Positions 1-13,391 of a stretch of 47,096 nucleotides of DNA are shown piece after piece. The stretch is taken from the NCBI GenBank assembly GCA_009801015.1, contig VHZZ01006040.1, positions 19,453 to 66,548 of the forward strand, given 5' to 3'. The position numbers and the translations under genes were made by a program. Below the pieces are notes generated by a model. The model did no database searches. It worked only from the letters and a program-made list of their open reading frames with translations, and was not told the DNA's origin. How positions within the stretch are numbered: the first letter of the stretch is position 1; each line of letters opens with the position of its first letter. This stretch comes from Silene noctiflora. Lineage: Eukaryota > Streptophyta > Magnoliopsida > Caryophyllales > Caryophyllaceae.

Positions 1-1269
1 CGGACGCGTTAGTTACAATAATAACATATAAATATTAACCCTTACAACCCTTTTTTCATTAACAAAGTGTTTTATCTTTTATTTTATTTGAAAAAAATAT
101 TTTAATCATATGTAAACAAATAATTAGACATAAAATGTAGCATTATAATCAAGTTAATTATCCCGTTGCAATGCACGGGTATCAAACTAGTAATGCAAGA
201 TTTGAAGGTTTGAAAAACATTGATCATGTTTCTATGATGCTTGTGCCAACAGATAAGCATTTTTTTTTCATATAGACTAGTATTTCTACTTCCTTGGGTT
301 GTACCTAGACGACTAGACCTATCAAACAGGTCGAGTCCCGAGTTGGGTATACGGACCGAGTCAGAATGTGGGTCGGGTAAAATATGAATTGGGTTATACG
401 GATTACAGGTTAAAAATTTGTTCCTAACGCCTTTTTTACTAATTTTTTTAATCAAAACAATATTTAAAAAAAAAAAACTAAAGCATGTTTAAAGTTAATA
501 TGTTTATCATATTTAATGTTTACATTAGTTTATTAATGTCTCCATATTATTATTTAATGTTATAAAAGTTATATAAAATTAAATTTTTAATTGTGTTTGT
601 AATTTGAAGTGCTAATAATAATAAATGTTTAACTATTATTCAAATATTAATATTTATATTAATATTTGAATAAAATTCTACCTTTGGCCAAACGGGTCGA
701 TCCATTCGGGTTGGATTTCAACCCTAAAAACGAGTCAATTCGGGTTCGCGGGTCGAAATATTTGGGTCTTGACCCTAGATAAATGTGCCGGACTTTTTAG
801 GTCGGGTTAGAATTTGACACGTCTTGTTATACCTAACTAGTTATGAGCTTATAAGGGGCTTTAATGCTTATTATAACGCCTTTTTTGATGATTTTTTTCG
901 AATTTATCAATGCTTATTATGTTTTGATTAAGAGCTGTTTTATTAACTTATTATAAAATTTTATTTCTAAAGATAATTAATTTTAAAAGAGATAATTAAA
1001 TTCATATAAAAATCATCTTAAATTTTATTGACTTTTTTATTAATTTTAAACAGCATATTGTATAATTTTACACGAGTTTAAAACTACTCTGTTGCAAAAA
1101 AATAAAATAAAAATAAAAGGCCATTACGCTGGTGATCTACTGTCTTAGTGTAGCTTAACTTGGCACATGATTTATGTGTGAACTACTTTAATATTACACA
1201 AAAAAAAAGTGTTTTACACTTCTGTCGTGTTTCAAAAATCACTTTAAATTAGTTAATTAATTAATTAAT
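1..1269. other. AT-rich gene-free stretch with a decayed cccgaccc-type repeat
   Basis: No coding exon is recognisable here. About 296-832 looks like one member of a degenerate repeat family found many times in this window: both flanks carry runs such as gtcgggt and acgggtcg, with an AT-rich core. The ends show weak inverted similarity (tagacctatcaaa on the left against aagacgtgtcaaa from the right) and a near-duplicated gttgtacct/gttatacct outside them, which suggests an old hAT-like non-autonomous transposon. The rest is AT-rich with no pattern I can name. Confidence 0.4.
636..673. repeat. 38-bp perfect palindrome
   Basis: Two 18-base arms, the left being ttattcaaatattaatat, are exact reverse complements separated by tt. 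It lies in the AT-rich core of the decayed element at about 296-832. A stem this perfect in an otherwise eroded repeat is notable, although AT-rich sequence raises the chance expectation. Confidence 0.85.
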
Positions 1270-1715
1270 AGGGACGAGAAATTAATAACATTAGAAATCA
1301 CTACTGCGTATTTTCCATTAAAGTCGAATTACTTGCTCTTCTAGCTGAGTTGGAACGGGCTAAATTTCTTAGGTTGTCTAGAATTTTAATTCACATGGAT
1401 AACTCACTTTATAAAAAAGACCAGTTGGTAAGTAGTAATCTGAAATTCATCTTCGTGAGATGCAAAGAGTTGATTAAGGAAGAACATTGGACGGTCAAGT
1501 TGGAGCATAACTATGGGGAAGCAAATAGAGCTGCAAATTTATTAGCAAATAAATGAGTGTATTCCAGTACTGTCCCTACGCATTTAGATGTTTCATTAGA
1601 TGAGCTTCGTCCTATTCTACGGGAGGACATATTTAGAGTTGCTATTTCCCGTGTAATAACGAATAATTAGTTTCTCGGTCTCAGCCTCTCTTTCGTACCA
1701 AAAAAAAAAAAAAAA
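1270..1715 (+). mobile_element. 5'-truncated LINE (L1-type) 3' end with RNase H-like remnant and poly(A) tail
   Basis: A + strand reading frame ending at the stop at 1554-1556 encodes the C-terminal part of the RNase H-like domain found at the end of plant L1-type LINEs: VELLALLAELERA at about 1323-1361, and near the end HNYGEANRAANLLANK, the usual (R/G)EANRAAD.LA signature. After the stop comes a short 3' region and a 16-base A run at 1700-1715, as expected for reverse transcription from a poly(A) RNA. Only about 445 bases remain; the reverse transcriptase and endonuclease are absent, which is normal for 5' truncation. The 5' boundary is uncertain, because I could not find a convincing target-site duplication. 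Confidence 0.7.
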
Positions 1716-2798
1716 TCTCCAAGTTGACTCAATAGTGAATTAATCATGGATTGAAGGACCCATTAATAGTGACATACAGGCGCACTAGCTAAGGAGTTGT
1801 CATATAAAATAGACAAAGACGCCCTACAAATCTAATACTTTTACTAAATCTAATAATATGATTTTTTCAAGATTTTTACATATCATGTATGATTTGCCAG
1901 TTAATTTCCCTTAATACAGTTATATTGTTTTAAGTATAAAACGGGTAAAATACAATCTCAAATAATTAGATAAGACAAAAGTTTGTCATTTCTTAAACAT
2001 TCTGTTTTTTTTTTTATATCACATACCTATTTGATATTTTTTTTTATATAAAACGAAATATATCCATCATAAATAAAAATGTGACGATTCGGGTATATGT
2101 TCATATTTTGGGTGATGTGTACTGTTATGGTATGGATAAGAGCCTAAGAGGGGGGGTTGGAGGTCAAAGAATAGCAGCAACATGTGATTTATGTGAAGAT
2201 AAACGTATGTCGTACAAATGAAACTAACATTTACGTCCCAAAATTAAAGAACTCTTTAAACAACCAACGCACATCAATTATCTAACTTCTAAATAAGGTT
2301 GGTTTCATTATAATTTTGGTACGTTACTTGTTAACTAGATAAAAAGTTTTAGCGTAAAGCGATTGTCCACGAGATATCAAAGAATAAGAATTAGTTCAAG
2401 TCATAAGAATTTTTTACTCTACAAATCGTGGTTAAAATAAGCAATTTATAATAAATTCCCATTGTATTAACAATATTGCGAGATAGAAACTGTTGTGCGG
2501 AAACGTGAATACCTCGTGTTGGACAAGGGTTTTATTTTATTTTGTAGACACTTATAAAAATATCTTTCATCTTTATTCTACTGATGTGGAACAAGGGTTT
2601 GCACCCTAAAAGTAACAATATACTCCTTAATATGTCAATAATTTTAGATCCGTTTTACGTTTATTGTAAACGAACTTCACTATAAAACAACATTAAAAAG
2701 GTACGTGTATTATGATATTGTAACGTAGCTAATGACCTTTTCCGGTGTACAATTTGGTGTTAAGTGTAGCCACTACAATTATTATTATTAATTTATTA
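1716..2798. other. Gene-free stretch upstream of the ADH-like gene
   Basis: AT-rich with long T runs and no coding frame of note. It lies between the LINE tail and the Stowaway element next to the ADH-like promoter. I see no RNA gene or repeat here that I can name. Confidence 0.5.
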
Positions 2799-2979
2799 CT
2801 CCCTCCTATTCACTATATTCTTCCCCTCTCCTTTTATCACAAGAAATAAGAAAGTGGATTTGGACCACACAAAACACACTACCCCACATGTAAATATCAA
2901 CCCAAAAAAGAAAATAGGGAAAAAAACCCGAATAAATCCGAAAAAGGAAATAGGGAACAATAAAGTGAATAGGAGGGAG
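2799..2979. mobile_element. Stowaway-like MITE (181 bp) just upstream of the ADH-like gene
   Basis: The ends are inverted repeats: ctccctcctattcacta on the left, and on the right the complement of ctccctcctattcactt. CTCCCTCC is the Stowaway (Tc1/Mariner-type) terminus, and TA flanks both sides (2797-2798 and 2980-2981), the expected target duplication. There is no coding capacity. The right end is about 31 bases from a TATA-like box and 80 bases from the ADH start codon, so the element sits inside the proximal promoter. Confidence 0.85.
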
Positions 2980-3010
2980 TATTATTATTTTTACTATTGT
3001 TATTATTAAG

Positions 3011-3017
3011 TATAAAG
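3011..3017 (+). promoter_or_regulatory. TATA-like box of the ADH-like gene
   Basis: The sequence tataaag lies 43 bases before the start codon at 3060, downstream of the Stowaway MITE. The distance would leave a very short 5' leader, so the call is tentative. No other TATA-like sequence is better placed between the MITE and the gene. Confidence 0.35.
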
Positions 3018-3059
3018 GGCGTGACACCCTTCCTGTTGTATCTCTTAGTGTAGCTAATA

Positions 3060-6381
<3,322 letters not shown>

Positions 6382-8257
6382 ATGACGATTGGCTAATAAA
6401 AAAGCATTGCACATTGCAAGTGATTTTCAAACCAATAAAAGACGATATTTCAGTAACTAATCACATTTAGTTATTGATACATGATTGCACATTTGCAAAT
6501 CTATGATCTACGTACGAATAATGTAGCACAATGCAAAGGGTGGATGGCCTCTTTCATGTTTCTTGAAAGTTGATTATTTTCGAAAAGGATAGTATTAACC
6601 AAGAGCTTATGCTTCGGCCCTAAGAAAAAATGCGATGGAGATTTAGCCATGATTAGAATTTGCTCTGTTGCTTTGAACCGATGAGAATCCCTATTTCGGA
6701 GGCAATGTCTGAATCGATTAGCTGCCGTCCAAACCTCAGCTGAACACAACTCGAAATTTAAATAATCCGGCTCAACCCTAGTTCTTTAATAAGTAGCTAA
6801 CTATAATCACGAAAATAACCCGAATATCGAGTCACCTTCCAAATGCATACATCCTTAGAATGACTGGATTAGAAAGGTAATGACTAATATGTGAAACAAA
6901 TGACCTATGGATGATTGGTCATTCATATCGGGTCCATGGCTAGTTACGGTTAGAGTTGACAAATTTGGGCCGAGCGACAAACTTGATCCGACCAGACCGG
7001 TTTGCGACTCGACACTTGATACGACCTCGAGGAATAACAAGTTGAAGTTAAATTCCTCGGTATCGAAGAGGTCAGCCTTGCCCTGCCATTTCCATTAAGA
7101 TGGATCTCTCCGATCGGCTACGACCCGATAATTAGTGACCCAAACTCGGTCGGCCCGGTATGAACTGGATCCCATATTGACCTGATTAACTTGATGAGCT
7201 GACAATTATTAAGTTTAATATTAATGAAAATGAAAGCGATTTAGGCCTCGTTTGGTTGCCCCTGTGAAAATGGGTATCCGATGATTCGGAAAAATGGGAA
7301 ATGTTTGGTTACCGCAATTCATGGAATTTTTTCCCCCATGAATTTCTAACCCTCCATAATGGAGGAGTTTAATTACCTAGTCTCTCAGGTAATTGGAAAC
7401 TCTTGTGTCAATTCATTCTAGAATGTCAATCAAACGAGTTTTGGGCAATTCACATAAATTGGTCAATTCACGTGTTTTGTAAAATTATGAGAAATTAATT
7501 TCCACACGGCAACCGAATTAATTTGAGTTGTTGACTTGCTAATAAAGTAAAACTAAACCAAATACACAAATAATAGTTAAATTAAATCTATTGGTAAAAA
7601 ATTGAAATGATGTCATAATAACCTAACTTGACTAGGTACACGAATTGATCCGATCCGAACCTGACTCGAGCCAAATAAGAAGTCTAACCCTATATGACCA
7701 AAACCAGCATGACCCCACCTAAACCTAGAGGTGGCATCGGGCAAGGCGGGCTCTTCTGGTCAGACCCGGGCCAAGCCAGAGGGCAAGGCGGGCTTGGCTG
7801 GGCTGGGATTGTGTCTGACCCGGGCCAGGGGAGAAGGCGGGCTGGGGTGGGCTGCGGGTCAGAAGCGAGCCGGATCTGGGTATTATGACCCGGGCCAGGC
7901 CAGGGAGGGAGCAGGCTGGGGCAGGTTTGGGGCCATCTCCATCTAAACCCGTCTCGATTAACCCGATTGTTTTTTACCAATTCCCTCTTGCTGGGTGTGG
8001 GTGTGGGTGTGGGTGTGGGTGTGGGTAACAAGTGTCGAAACTTAAGTGGCCACCATTTTGTCCGACTTTTCTTTCTCATTTTCTTCTCCACAGTCACTCG
8101 AATAAAACCATTTTACCTACCCTAAACACCCAAAAATTTCCCTCAAAATTTTCCTTGAACACAAACACTAGAAAATAGAAATTGTGTGGAGGGCTGATTA
8201 GCCGCAGAGAGACAGTCTTCTTCTGAAAAACCCATCTACTAATTCATCTCTACATCC
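6382..8257. other. Intergenic region with decayed cccgaccc-type repeats, upstream of COX6b
   Basis: There is no gene. About 6945-7200 and 7620-7960 hold members of the degenerate gtcggg/cccgac family; the second becomes strongly G-rich and has gacccgggccag-like units at about 7764, 7817 and 7887. The phrase ctagaggtggcatcgggc at about 7724 resembles the usual left end of this family (tagg(g/a)gtggcaa). The final few hundred bases must contain the COX6b promoter and leader; no clear TATA box was seen. Frames open across the G-rich part are compositional and do not resemble protein families. Confidence 0.5.
7993..8026 (+). repeat. (GGGTGT)n microsatellite, about 5.7 copies
   Basis: Five exact gggtgt units followed by gggt, with G-triplets every six bases. 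It lies about 230 bases before the COX6b start codon, immediately after the G-rich repeat at 7735-7945. The regular G-triplets could fold as a G-quadruplex on the + strand. This is not the plant telomere repeat (TTTAGGG). Confidence 0.9.
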
Positions 8258-11200
8258 ATGGCCGCTGCTGCAACTGAATCCCCCCCTTCACTCTCCAAGG
8301 TTTACTCTCTTTATCTATCTTTTTTGTTTATCTTTTGGGTTTTTAAGATCTGATTATGTTATACAGTATTGTTGAATTTGATTTTAATTTTGATTTTGTT
8401 GTGATTTTTAGAAAGTTTAGTGGATTAAGATTGAATGGATCTGACAATTGTTGATGGAATTTGATAAAAGTCTGTGACTTTTTGTGTAAAGATGATGGTT
8501 TTTGGGGATTGTGAATCTGGGTAGAATTTTTTTTGATGTAATTTTGGGAATTGTGAATCTGGGTAGAGTTTATTTTGATGTGATAATTCTGGGTAGAGTT
8601 TATTTTGATATGATATTGGGAATTGTGAATCTGGGTAGAGTTTATTTTGAGGTAATTTTGGCAATTGGGAATCTGGGTAAAGTTTATTTTGCGGTAATAT
8701 TGGCAATTGTGAATCTGGGTAGAGTTTGTTTTAATGTGATATTAGTTGATGTGTTTGCAAGTTTCAAATTTGATGTGGAATTTGGAAGAATGTTCGTTGA
8801 TAGGATTTGCCAAATGTTAATGGGTAAAAATTGGAGCTAAGGTGTTGAATTCTGTAGGAAAAGGTGGATTCTTCAGCTTTTTGAGGGAAGAAACCTCGAA
8901 AATGGACTGGGGTGTGGTTTTTAAGTGTTTGGCCTATTGGATTCATGGTCTCCGACTCTCTGTGGCTCCGCCTATTGTTTTTTTGTCCGTTTAATTTGGA
9001 TATTTGGACTAGTATTTGATGCTTGAATGAGATTAGTAACTTCTTATGGAGAAATGTTATGTATTTTGGTTGACGGGGAAGGGATTTAGGTCGGTGGAAT
9101 TTGTATGTTCAAGTAAAGGGCTTATATTCTACTTTAGCTGCAATTGTGTAATCCACAGTTAGTCATAATCCTTCGAGATTTTTGTTAATGCTTAAATGAG
9201 ATTGCTTATGGGGAAGTGGCCAATGCTTCTGTTGGCTGGGGGCATGGACTTAGATCGGTGGAGATTTTATGTATAAGTGAATGAGCTTAGATGTTGGGCT
9301 GTGAGTTTATGATCTCCAGTTAGTTATGATTCATCAAAAATTACTATTCTGGTATTGTTCAGATGAGATTAGCGACTTCTTATTGCAGAAATTGTTTGTG
9401 CTGTACTGGATGGGGAAAGGGTTTTAGGTCTGTGGAGTTTGTATGTCTTTGAGTAAGTAAATGGCTTAGTATATATGGAGTTCCATTTACATTTGTACTG
9501 TTAGCCATGATCCATTAAAAGGTACTACATAGTTTATTAGTTACTGTTTGGGTTCGTGTTCATGTTTTTATGATGAGTGATCTCTGGTGAGTGATGAATG
9601 TGAAGCATTTCGACATTTTAGTTTGAACTTCTTATGGGTTTTAACATTCCATACCTTGCGAAGCTTTATGTATGAAATGTTCCACCTGCGCCTCGTGGAC
9701 AGATACTTATGTAAGACGGCTTTCCCAAATACCTCTATAAAAGGTAGTTTCTAGAAAGATATTTTCTATGATTTTTAAATAATTAAGATGCAGTGTTGCT
9801 ATATCTTAAGAGTAAAACAGTCTTACAGACGTTTTGTTGAAGAGCTCTGCTTCTTTCAAGGTCAAAATTTTAAACCTTGCTAATGTTCGAATCGAAAATG
9901 TTTCTTTTGCGACTTTGGACTCAGGATTATTTATTGCCAAGTGAGGAGAAACCTGTTGAATCAAAGCCAGTAGAAGTAGCAAAGGAAGAGGCACCAGTTA
10001 CTGCTGCTTCTGAAGAAACTGCTCCTGAAAAAACTGAAGAAGCACTTGCTGCTACTGTTACTGAAGAGAGCAGTGAGACTCCTGTTGACGCTACAGAGAA
10101 AACTATCGAGGAACCTGTGGAGGCCGGTGAGACAAGTGCGGAGGAAACCGCACCGGCAACTGAGGAAAGCAGTGAGGCTCCAGAGCAAGAAGAATCTGCC
10201 AGTGAAGAGGCCAATGAGGAGACTCCAGAAATTAAGGTAAATATACGTTTCAGAACTATATTGCCTTTCGCTCCCTCTGATTTATAATCCTCCATTTTAA
10301 TACGATGACAATTTTTGAGTAAAACAATTAAAAGATGAATGTAGAAGTGCAAGTGGGTCAATTATATCTGAACCCAAAAACTGAACTTAAAAAATATGGT
10401 AGACCTAAATACACGGGCTGAACATACGTAGCCACGGGATTTGTTATGTGTTCCCCCATATTGCCCTTGTCCTTGGCGTTAGTTGGTATTTGGTAATGGG
10501 AACTTTGAGGGTACTTTTGCCAGGTGAAGGGAAATCCCGTGTCCCAGGAAATATTGGCCGTGAATTTATGAATTCCCAAAAAATAATGCCAACATTGCAA
10601 GTAGGTCTATTTACCAATTAATCCACATCTAAAAAGTGGACCCCAAAGAGGGTGGTAGATATTAATAAATCAACTAAATAAGTAAAAATTGAACAATAAG
10701 TCTCTCTTGTGACGGGTATATCCGTCACAAGCTTGTGACAGGTCAATATGACCCACTTGAGTAGATAAGACAAATATAAAGTACCTAGGGAGATACAAAT
10801 ATCTTGTCTTTATCTACTCATGTGGGTTTTATTTGACCCGTCACAAGCTTGTGACGGATATTGTCCGTCACAAATGAGAATTTGTGAAAATTGAAAGTTT
10901 TATAAAATTGGAGAGAATATATGTTTTTGCTATCCACGTATCCGTCTTATTTTGTATTGAAATCTCTATTTCTTGTCTTGCTCATATACTTTGTACGCTG
11001 CAGCTTGAGACAGCACCAGCTGATTTCCGTTTCCCAACTACAAACCAAACAAGGCATTGCTTCACCCGATACATTGAATATCATCGGTAAGTCAACATAA
11101 TATGTGATCCTTTTCCTTATGTAAACTTTTGCTTAAATCTTATTGCATACTGAGGTAGTACTCTGTTGTTTCTAGGTGTGTTGCCGCCAAAGGTGATGAT

Positions 11201-12258
11201 GCCCCTGAGTGTGATAAATTTGCCAAGTACTATCGGGCTCTCTGCCCTGGTGAATGGGTAAGTATATTATGTTTTTGATCATCCACCAAAAATTTCTCAA
11301 TTGACACCATCTTGGTGACAGAGAGTGATTTTTCCCCCTAACCTACTTGCTTGGAAGATACAGTGGTAATTTGAGATATAATAAAGTATGTTACTGTGAC
11401 TCTCAAGCTTAGTTTGAAAATGTGCTAGGCGCACCGAGGCGATAAGGGGCCGAGGCGATTAGGTGCCCTATATTTAATAACAAGTTTGTAATTTCCAAAT
11501 AAATTTTTGGGGAATAATACCTTTGTAGGAGTTTTTAAGTTGACTAACATGTCTAGGAGTAAATATAGGAATAATGGGGAAAAGAAATGGCGAGCCTTGT
11601 CTAAAAGATATGGAAAGTGTGTACTAGTTGGCCTTGTTAGGTGAGCCTTGTCTAAAAGGCGCACGTACAACGCACCAAGGGTGTTTTGGCGTACTAGTTT
11701 GTAATTTCCAAGGCGCGCCTTAGGCGCACTTTTTTAAACTAAGCTCTCAAGGGGTTATTGACCGTTCATACCAAACTCTTTTCAATTTGACACTTTGCCT
11801 AGTGTACACATTAATGGGTTGTCAAAAGCCGAGCATGAGACTAGTATATGAAGACCATATTGTGATGTTTATAATTTTAAGTTAATACGCCTCAAACATC
11901 TCTCCATTTTTACTTCAAACCTCAAATTTCATATTTACGGTTCATTTTTCGTCTATGAAAATATACCCGTATCCTCCTTTTAAGAAAATTGTGCTCATCT
12001 GTCATGTCGCAAAATTTTGAGAGGGAGGACTATTACTTTCATTGTCTTGTTTCTTTTTATGTTAATGTGCCCATGATTATTTTTGCTAAATCCAGAAACT
12101 GTCAAGTGTCAATATGTAAGTGCGAAACTGTCAAGTGTCATTATGTATGTGGCGGTTGGTTTTCCTTCTTAGCTAATACACAGCTGCAATTGTCCTGCAT
12201 GTAGGTCGACAAGTGGAACGAGCAAAGAGAGAACGGTACCTTCCCCGGTCCTCTCTAG
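8258..12258 (+). CDS. COX6B: Cytochrome c oxidase subunit 6b with long acidic N-terminal extension, 5 exons, 190 aa
   Basis: Exons: 8258-8299, 9925-10236, 11004-11086, 11176-11257, 12205-12258; 191 codons with stop. It is a nuclear-encoded subunit of mitochondrial complex IV facing the intermembrane space. The C-terminal domain has the twin-cysteine fold: Cys137-x9-Cys147 and Cys158-x10-Cys169, inside TRHCFTRYIEYHRC and ECDKFAKYYRALC, the pattern imported and oxidised by the Mia40 pathway. Residues 15-118, almost all from exon 2, are a low-complexity extension rich in Glu, Ala, Thr and Pro. The plant COX6b-1 type also has about 190 residues with such an extension, unlike the roughly 80-residue animal protein. 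The start follows tctacatccATGGCC, a good plant context. The first intron is 1.6 kb and carries two tandem arrays; introns 2 and 4 each hold an inverted-repeat transposon. Confidence 0.95.
8498..8738 (+). repeat. 42-bp minisatellite in COX6b intron 1
   Basis: The phrase g(t/g)gaatctgggta recurs at 8511, 8553, 8625, 8667 and 8709, giving exact 42-base steps except between 8553 and 8625, where a shortened unit of about 30 bases fits (8583-8612). The consensus unit runs attgtgaatctgggtagag followed by tttattttgatgtgatattgg. Because 42 is divisible by three and the unit has no stop in one frame, both strands show spurious open frames with a 14-residue repeat. It lies inside an intron and is not translated in the gene model. 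Confidence 0.92.
9021..9525 (+). repeat. Three diverged tandem copies of a ~168-bp unit in COX6b intron 1
   Basis: Units begin near 9021 (gcttgaatgagattagtaac), 9190 (gcttaaatgagattgctta) and 9357 (gttcagatgagattagcgac), so the period is 167-169 bases. Each contains a gggg(a/c)..gg..ttagg/atcggtggag block, then gtatgt..aagt(a/g)aa(g/t)g(g/a)gctta, then a block like ccagttagttatgat. The copies differ by many substitutions and small indels, so the duplication is old. I recognise no transposon ends. Confidence 0.7.
10694..10886. mobile_element. Mutator-like MITE, 193 bp, with perfect 9-bp target duplication (COX6b intron 2)
   Basis: The element has long inverted arms: tctcttgtgacgggtatatc on the left pairs with tctcatttgtgacggacaat read from the right, and the match continues through ccgtcacaagcttgtgac, tcaa, acccac and gagtagataa. 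The 9-base duplication aaaattgaa flanks it at 10685-10693 and 10887-10895; nine bases is the Mutator signature. There is no coding capacity. Shorter relatives lie at 37597-37711 and about 38009-38062. Confidence 0.88.
11407..11744. mobile_element. 338-bp inverted-repeat element in COX6b intron 4
   Basis: The termini are inverted: gcttagtttgaaaatgtgc at the left and, read from the right, gcttagtttaaaaaagtgc. Flanking tctcaa is duplicated at 11401-11406 and 11745-11750 (extendable to 7 of 8 bases as actctcaa/gctctcaa), which suggests a hAT-type insertion. The interior carries GC-rich aggcgc/gcgcct steps near both ends, and two phrases occur twice: gtttgtaatttccaa and gagccttgtctaaaag. There is no reading frame of note. 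Confidence 0.75.
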
Positions 12259-12714
12259 ATTGGGGTTTGCAGGAATGGGTTATCTTTGTCACTCTGATTT
12301 TGTTGGATTCAACTGTTTGCCAAGCAGAAGCACTGCCAAAGCATTTTTGCAATTTTAATATAGTAGGCCAAAATAATACTGTTAGGCGTGTCGAGTGGAA
12401 CTAATTCTAGTCCAACAATACAACACATGTATTTCTGATCTTGTAATAATTTTACGAGCGTTCTTCGAGCTTGCTGAGTGTTGTCGAAACTCGGTTTCAT
12501 CTACAAACTGATAGAGAACTCATTGCGGCACATAAGCACATCATTCATCATATTTTCTTAGCTGTTTTCATCTCTTGCATCTTTACTGTTTTGCTATAGC
12601 TTTATGCTTTGAACGACAAGGCGTGGTTGACACACTTGTGATTGTAGCCTACGGGTAGCTTGCTTAACTAGTGGTAATTTTGTGCAGCGTTTTGCTTAGG
12701 ACCTTTGCGTTTTG

Positions 12715-12840
12715 GTCTTTTCTCCAACCTTCTCGTCTTAGTGGCTAATCACAAATTAACAAGTGGTTAAAATACTACAAGTGCTTGTTAATTTGTGATT
12801 AGTGAGTGAGATGCGAAGGTTGGAGAAGGTAGAAAAGAGA
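12715..12840. repeat. Fold-back repeat downstream of COX6b
   Basis: The arms at about 12715-12766 and 12781-12840 are complementary. A 19-base core, ctaatcacaaattaacaag at 12745-12763, is matched perfectly by its complement at 12784-12802, and ctccaaccttc at 12722-12732 pairs with gaaggttggag in the right arm. The loop between the cores is about 20 bases. Transcribed, it would fold into a long hairpin with bulges. It may be a small fold-back transposon or a remnant. Confidence 0.75.
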
Positions 12841-13391
12841 AGATAGACTGCATTTTCTTTGCAAAATTTGCTTTTGTCGAGTGAACGAGTTTCCTCATAT
12901 GGAGGGTTAGCGACTTAATATGAAGTTTTCGGAGATATTGTTATCAAGTGGACAGGTTGATATCACAAGCGCAAAAGGAAGTATAAGACTCCTGATTTTT
13001 ACGTGGAAAAAACCTCTCTACTCGCCAAATGTAATAAGTGATACTTTAGCAAGTGCAAGTGCAAGGGGACTATACTTGTTAAAAAAAAAAAATTAAAAAA
13101 AAAAAACAATGGAGGACATAAAGTTAACTGACAATGGACCTAGCCCAAATGCTGATGGAATAACGTTATCCGAATAACTTGATTCGTATCGATTTGACAC
13201 CTGAGGATCTGAGCATGATCCGTAACTTGAATTGACCTGAACCAATATAACACGATTCGAATGTTTATTGTTACAAGTTAATCATTATCCTAATGAATTT
13301 GATGTAGCACATGTTTTTTCAACTAGAAAATGATCCGTCCCAATTAAATCCGACCCGATTGACCTATTTGTGAGTCTACCCCTCTAATCCT

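Noticed and set aside
102-455. Open frame on the - strand near the left end
   Set aside because: It runs through a decayed repeat and resembles no protein family; composition and context are non-coding.
7690-8097. Long proline/glycine-rich open frames in the G-rich region
   Set aside because: They arise from low-complexity GC-rich repeats with no family resemblance, no splice context and no start or stop arrangement fitting a gene.
8498-8738. CRISPR-like array
   Set aside because: The repeats are contiguous with no unique spacers, and this is a plant nuclear gene intron.
8425-8840. A protein with 14-residue repeats (both strands)
   Set aside because: It is the 42-bp minisatellite read through; it lies inside COX6b intron 1, whose flanking exons join in phase.
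9927-10361. Serine/alanine-rich frames opposite COX6b exon 2
   Set aside because: These are antisense shadows of the Glu/Ala/Thr-rich extension encoded on the + strand.
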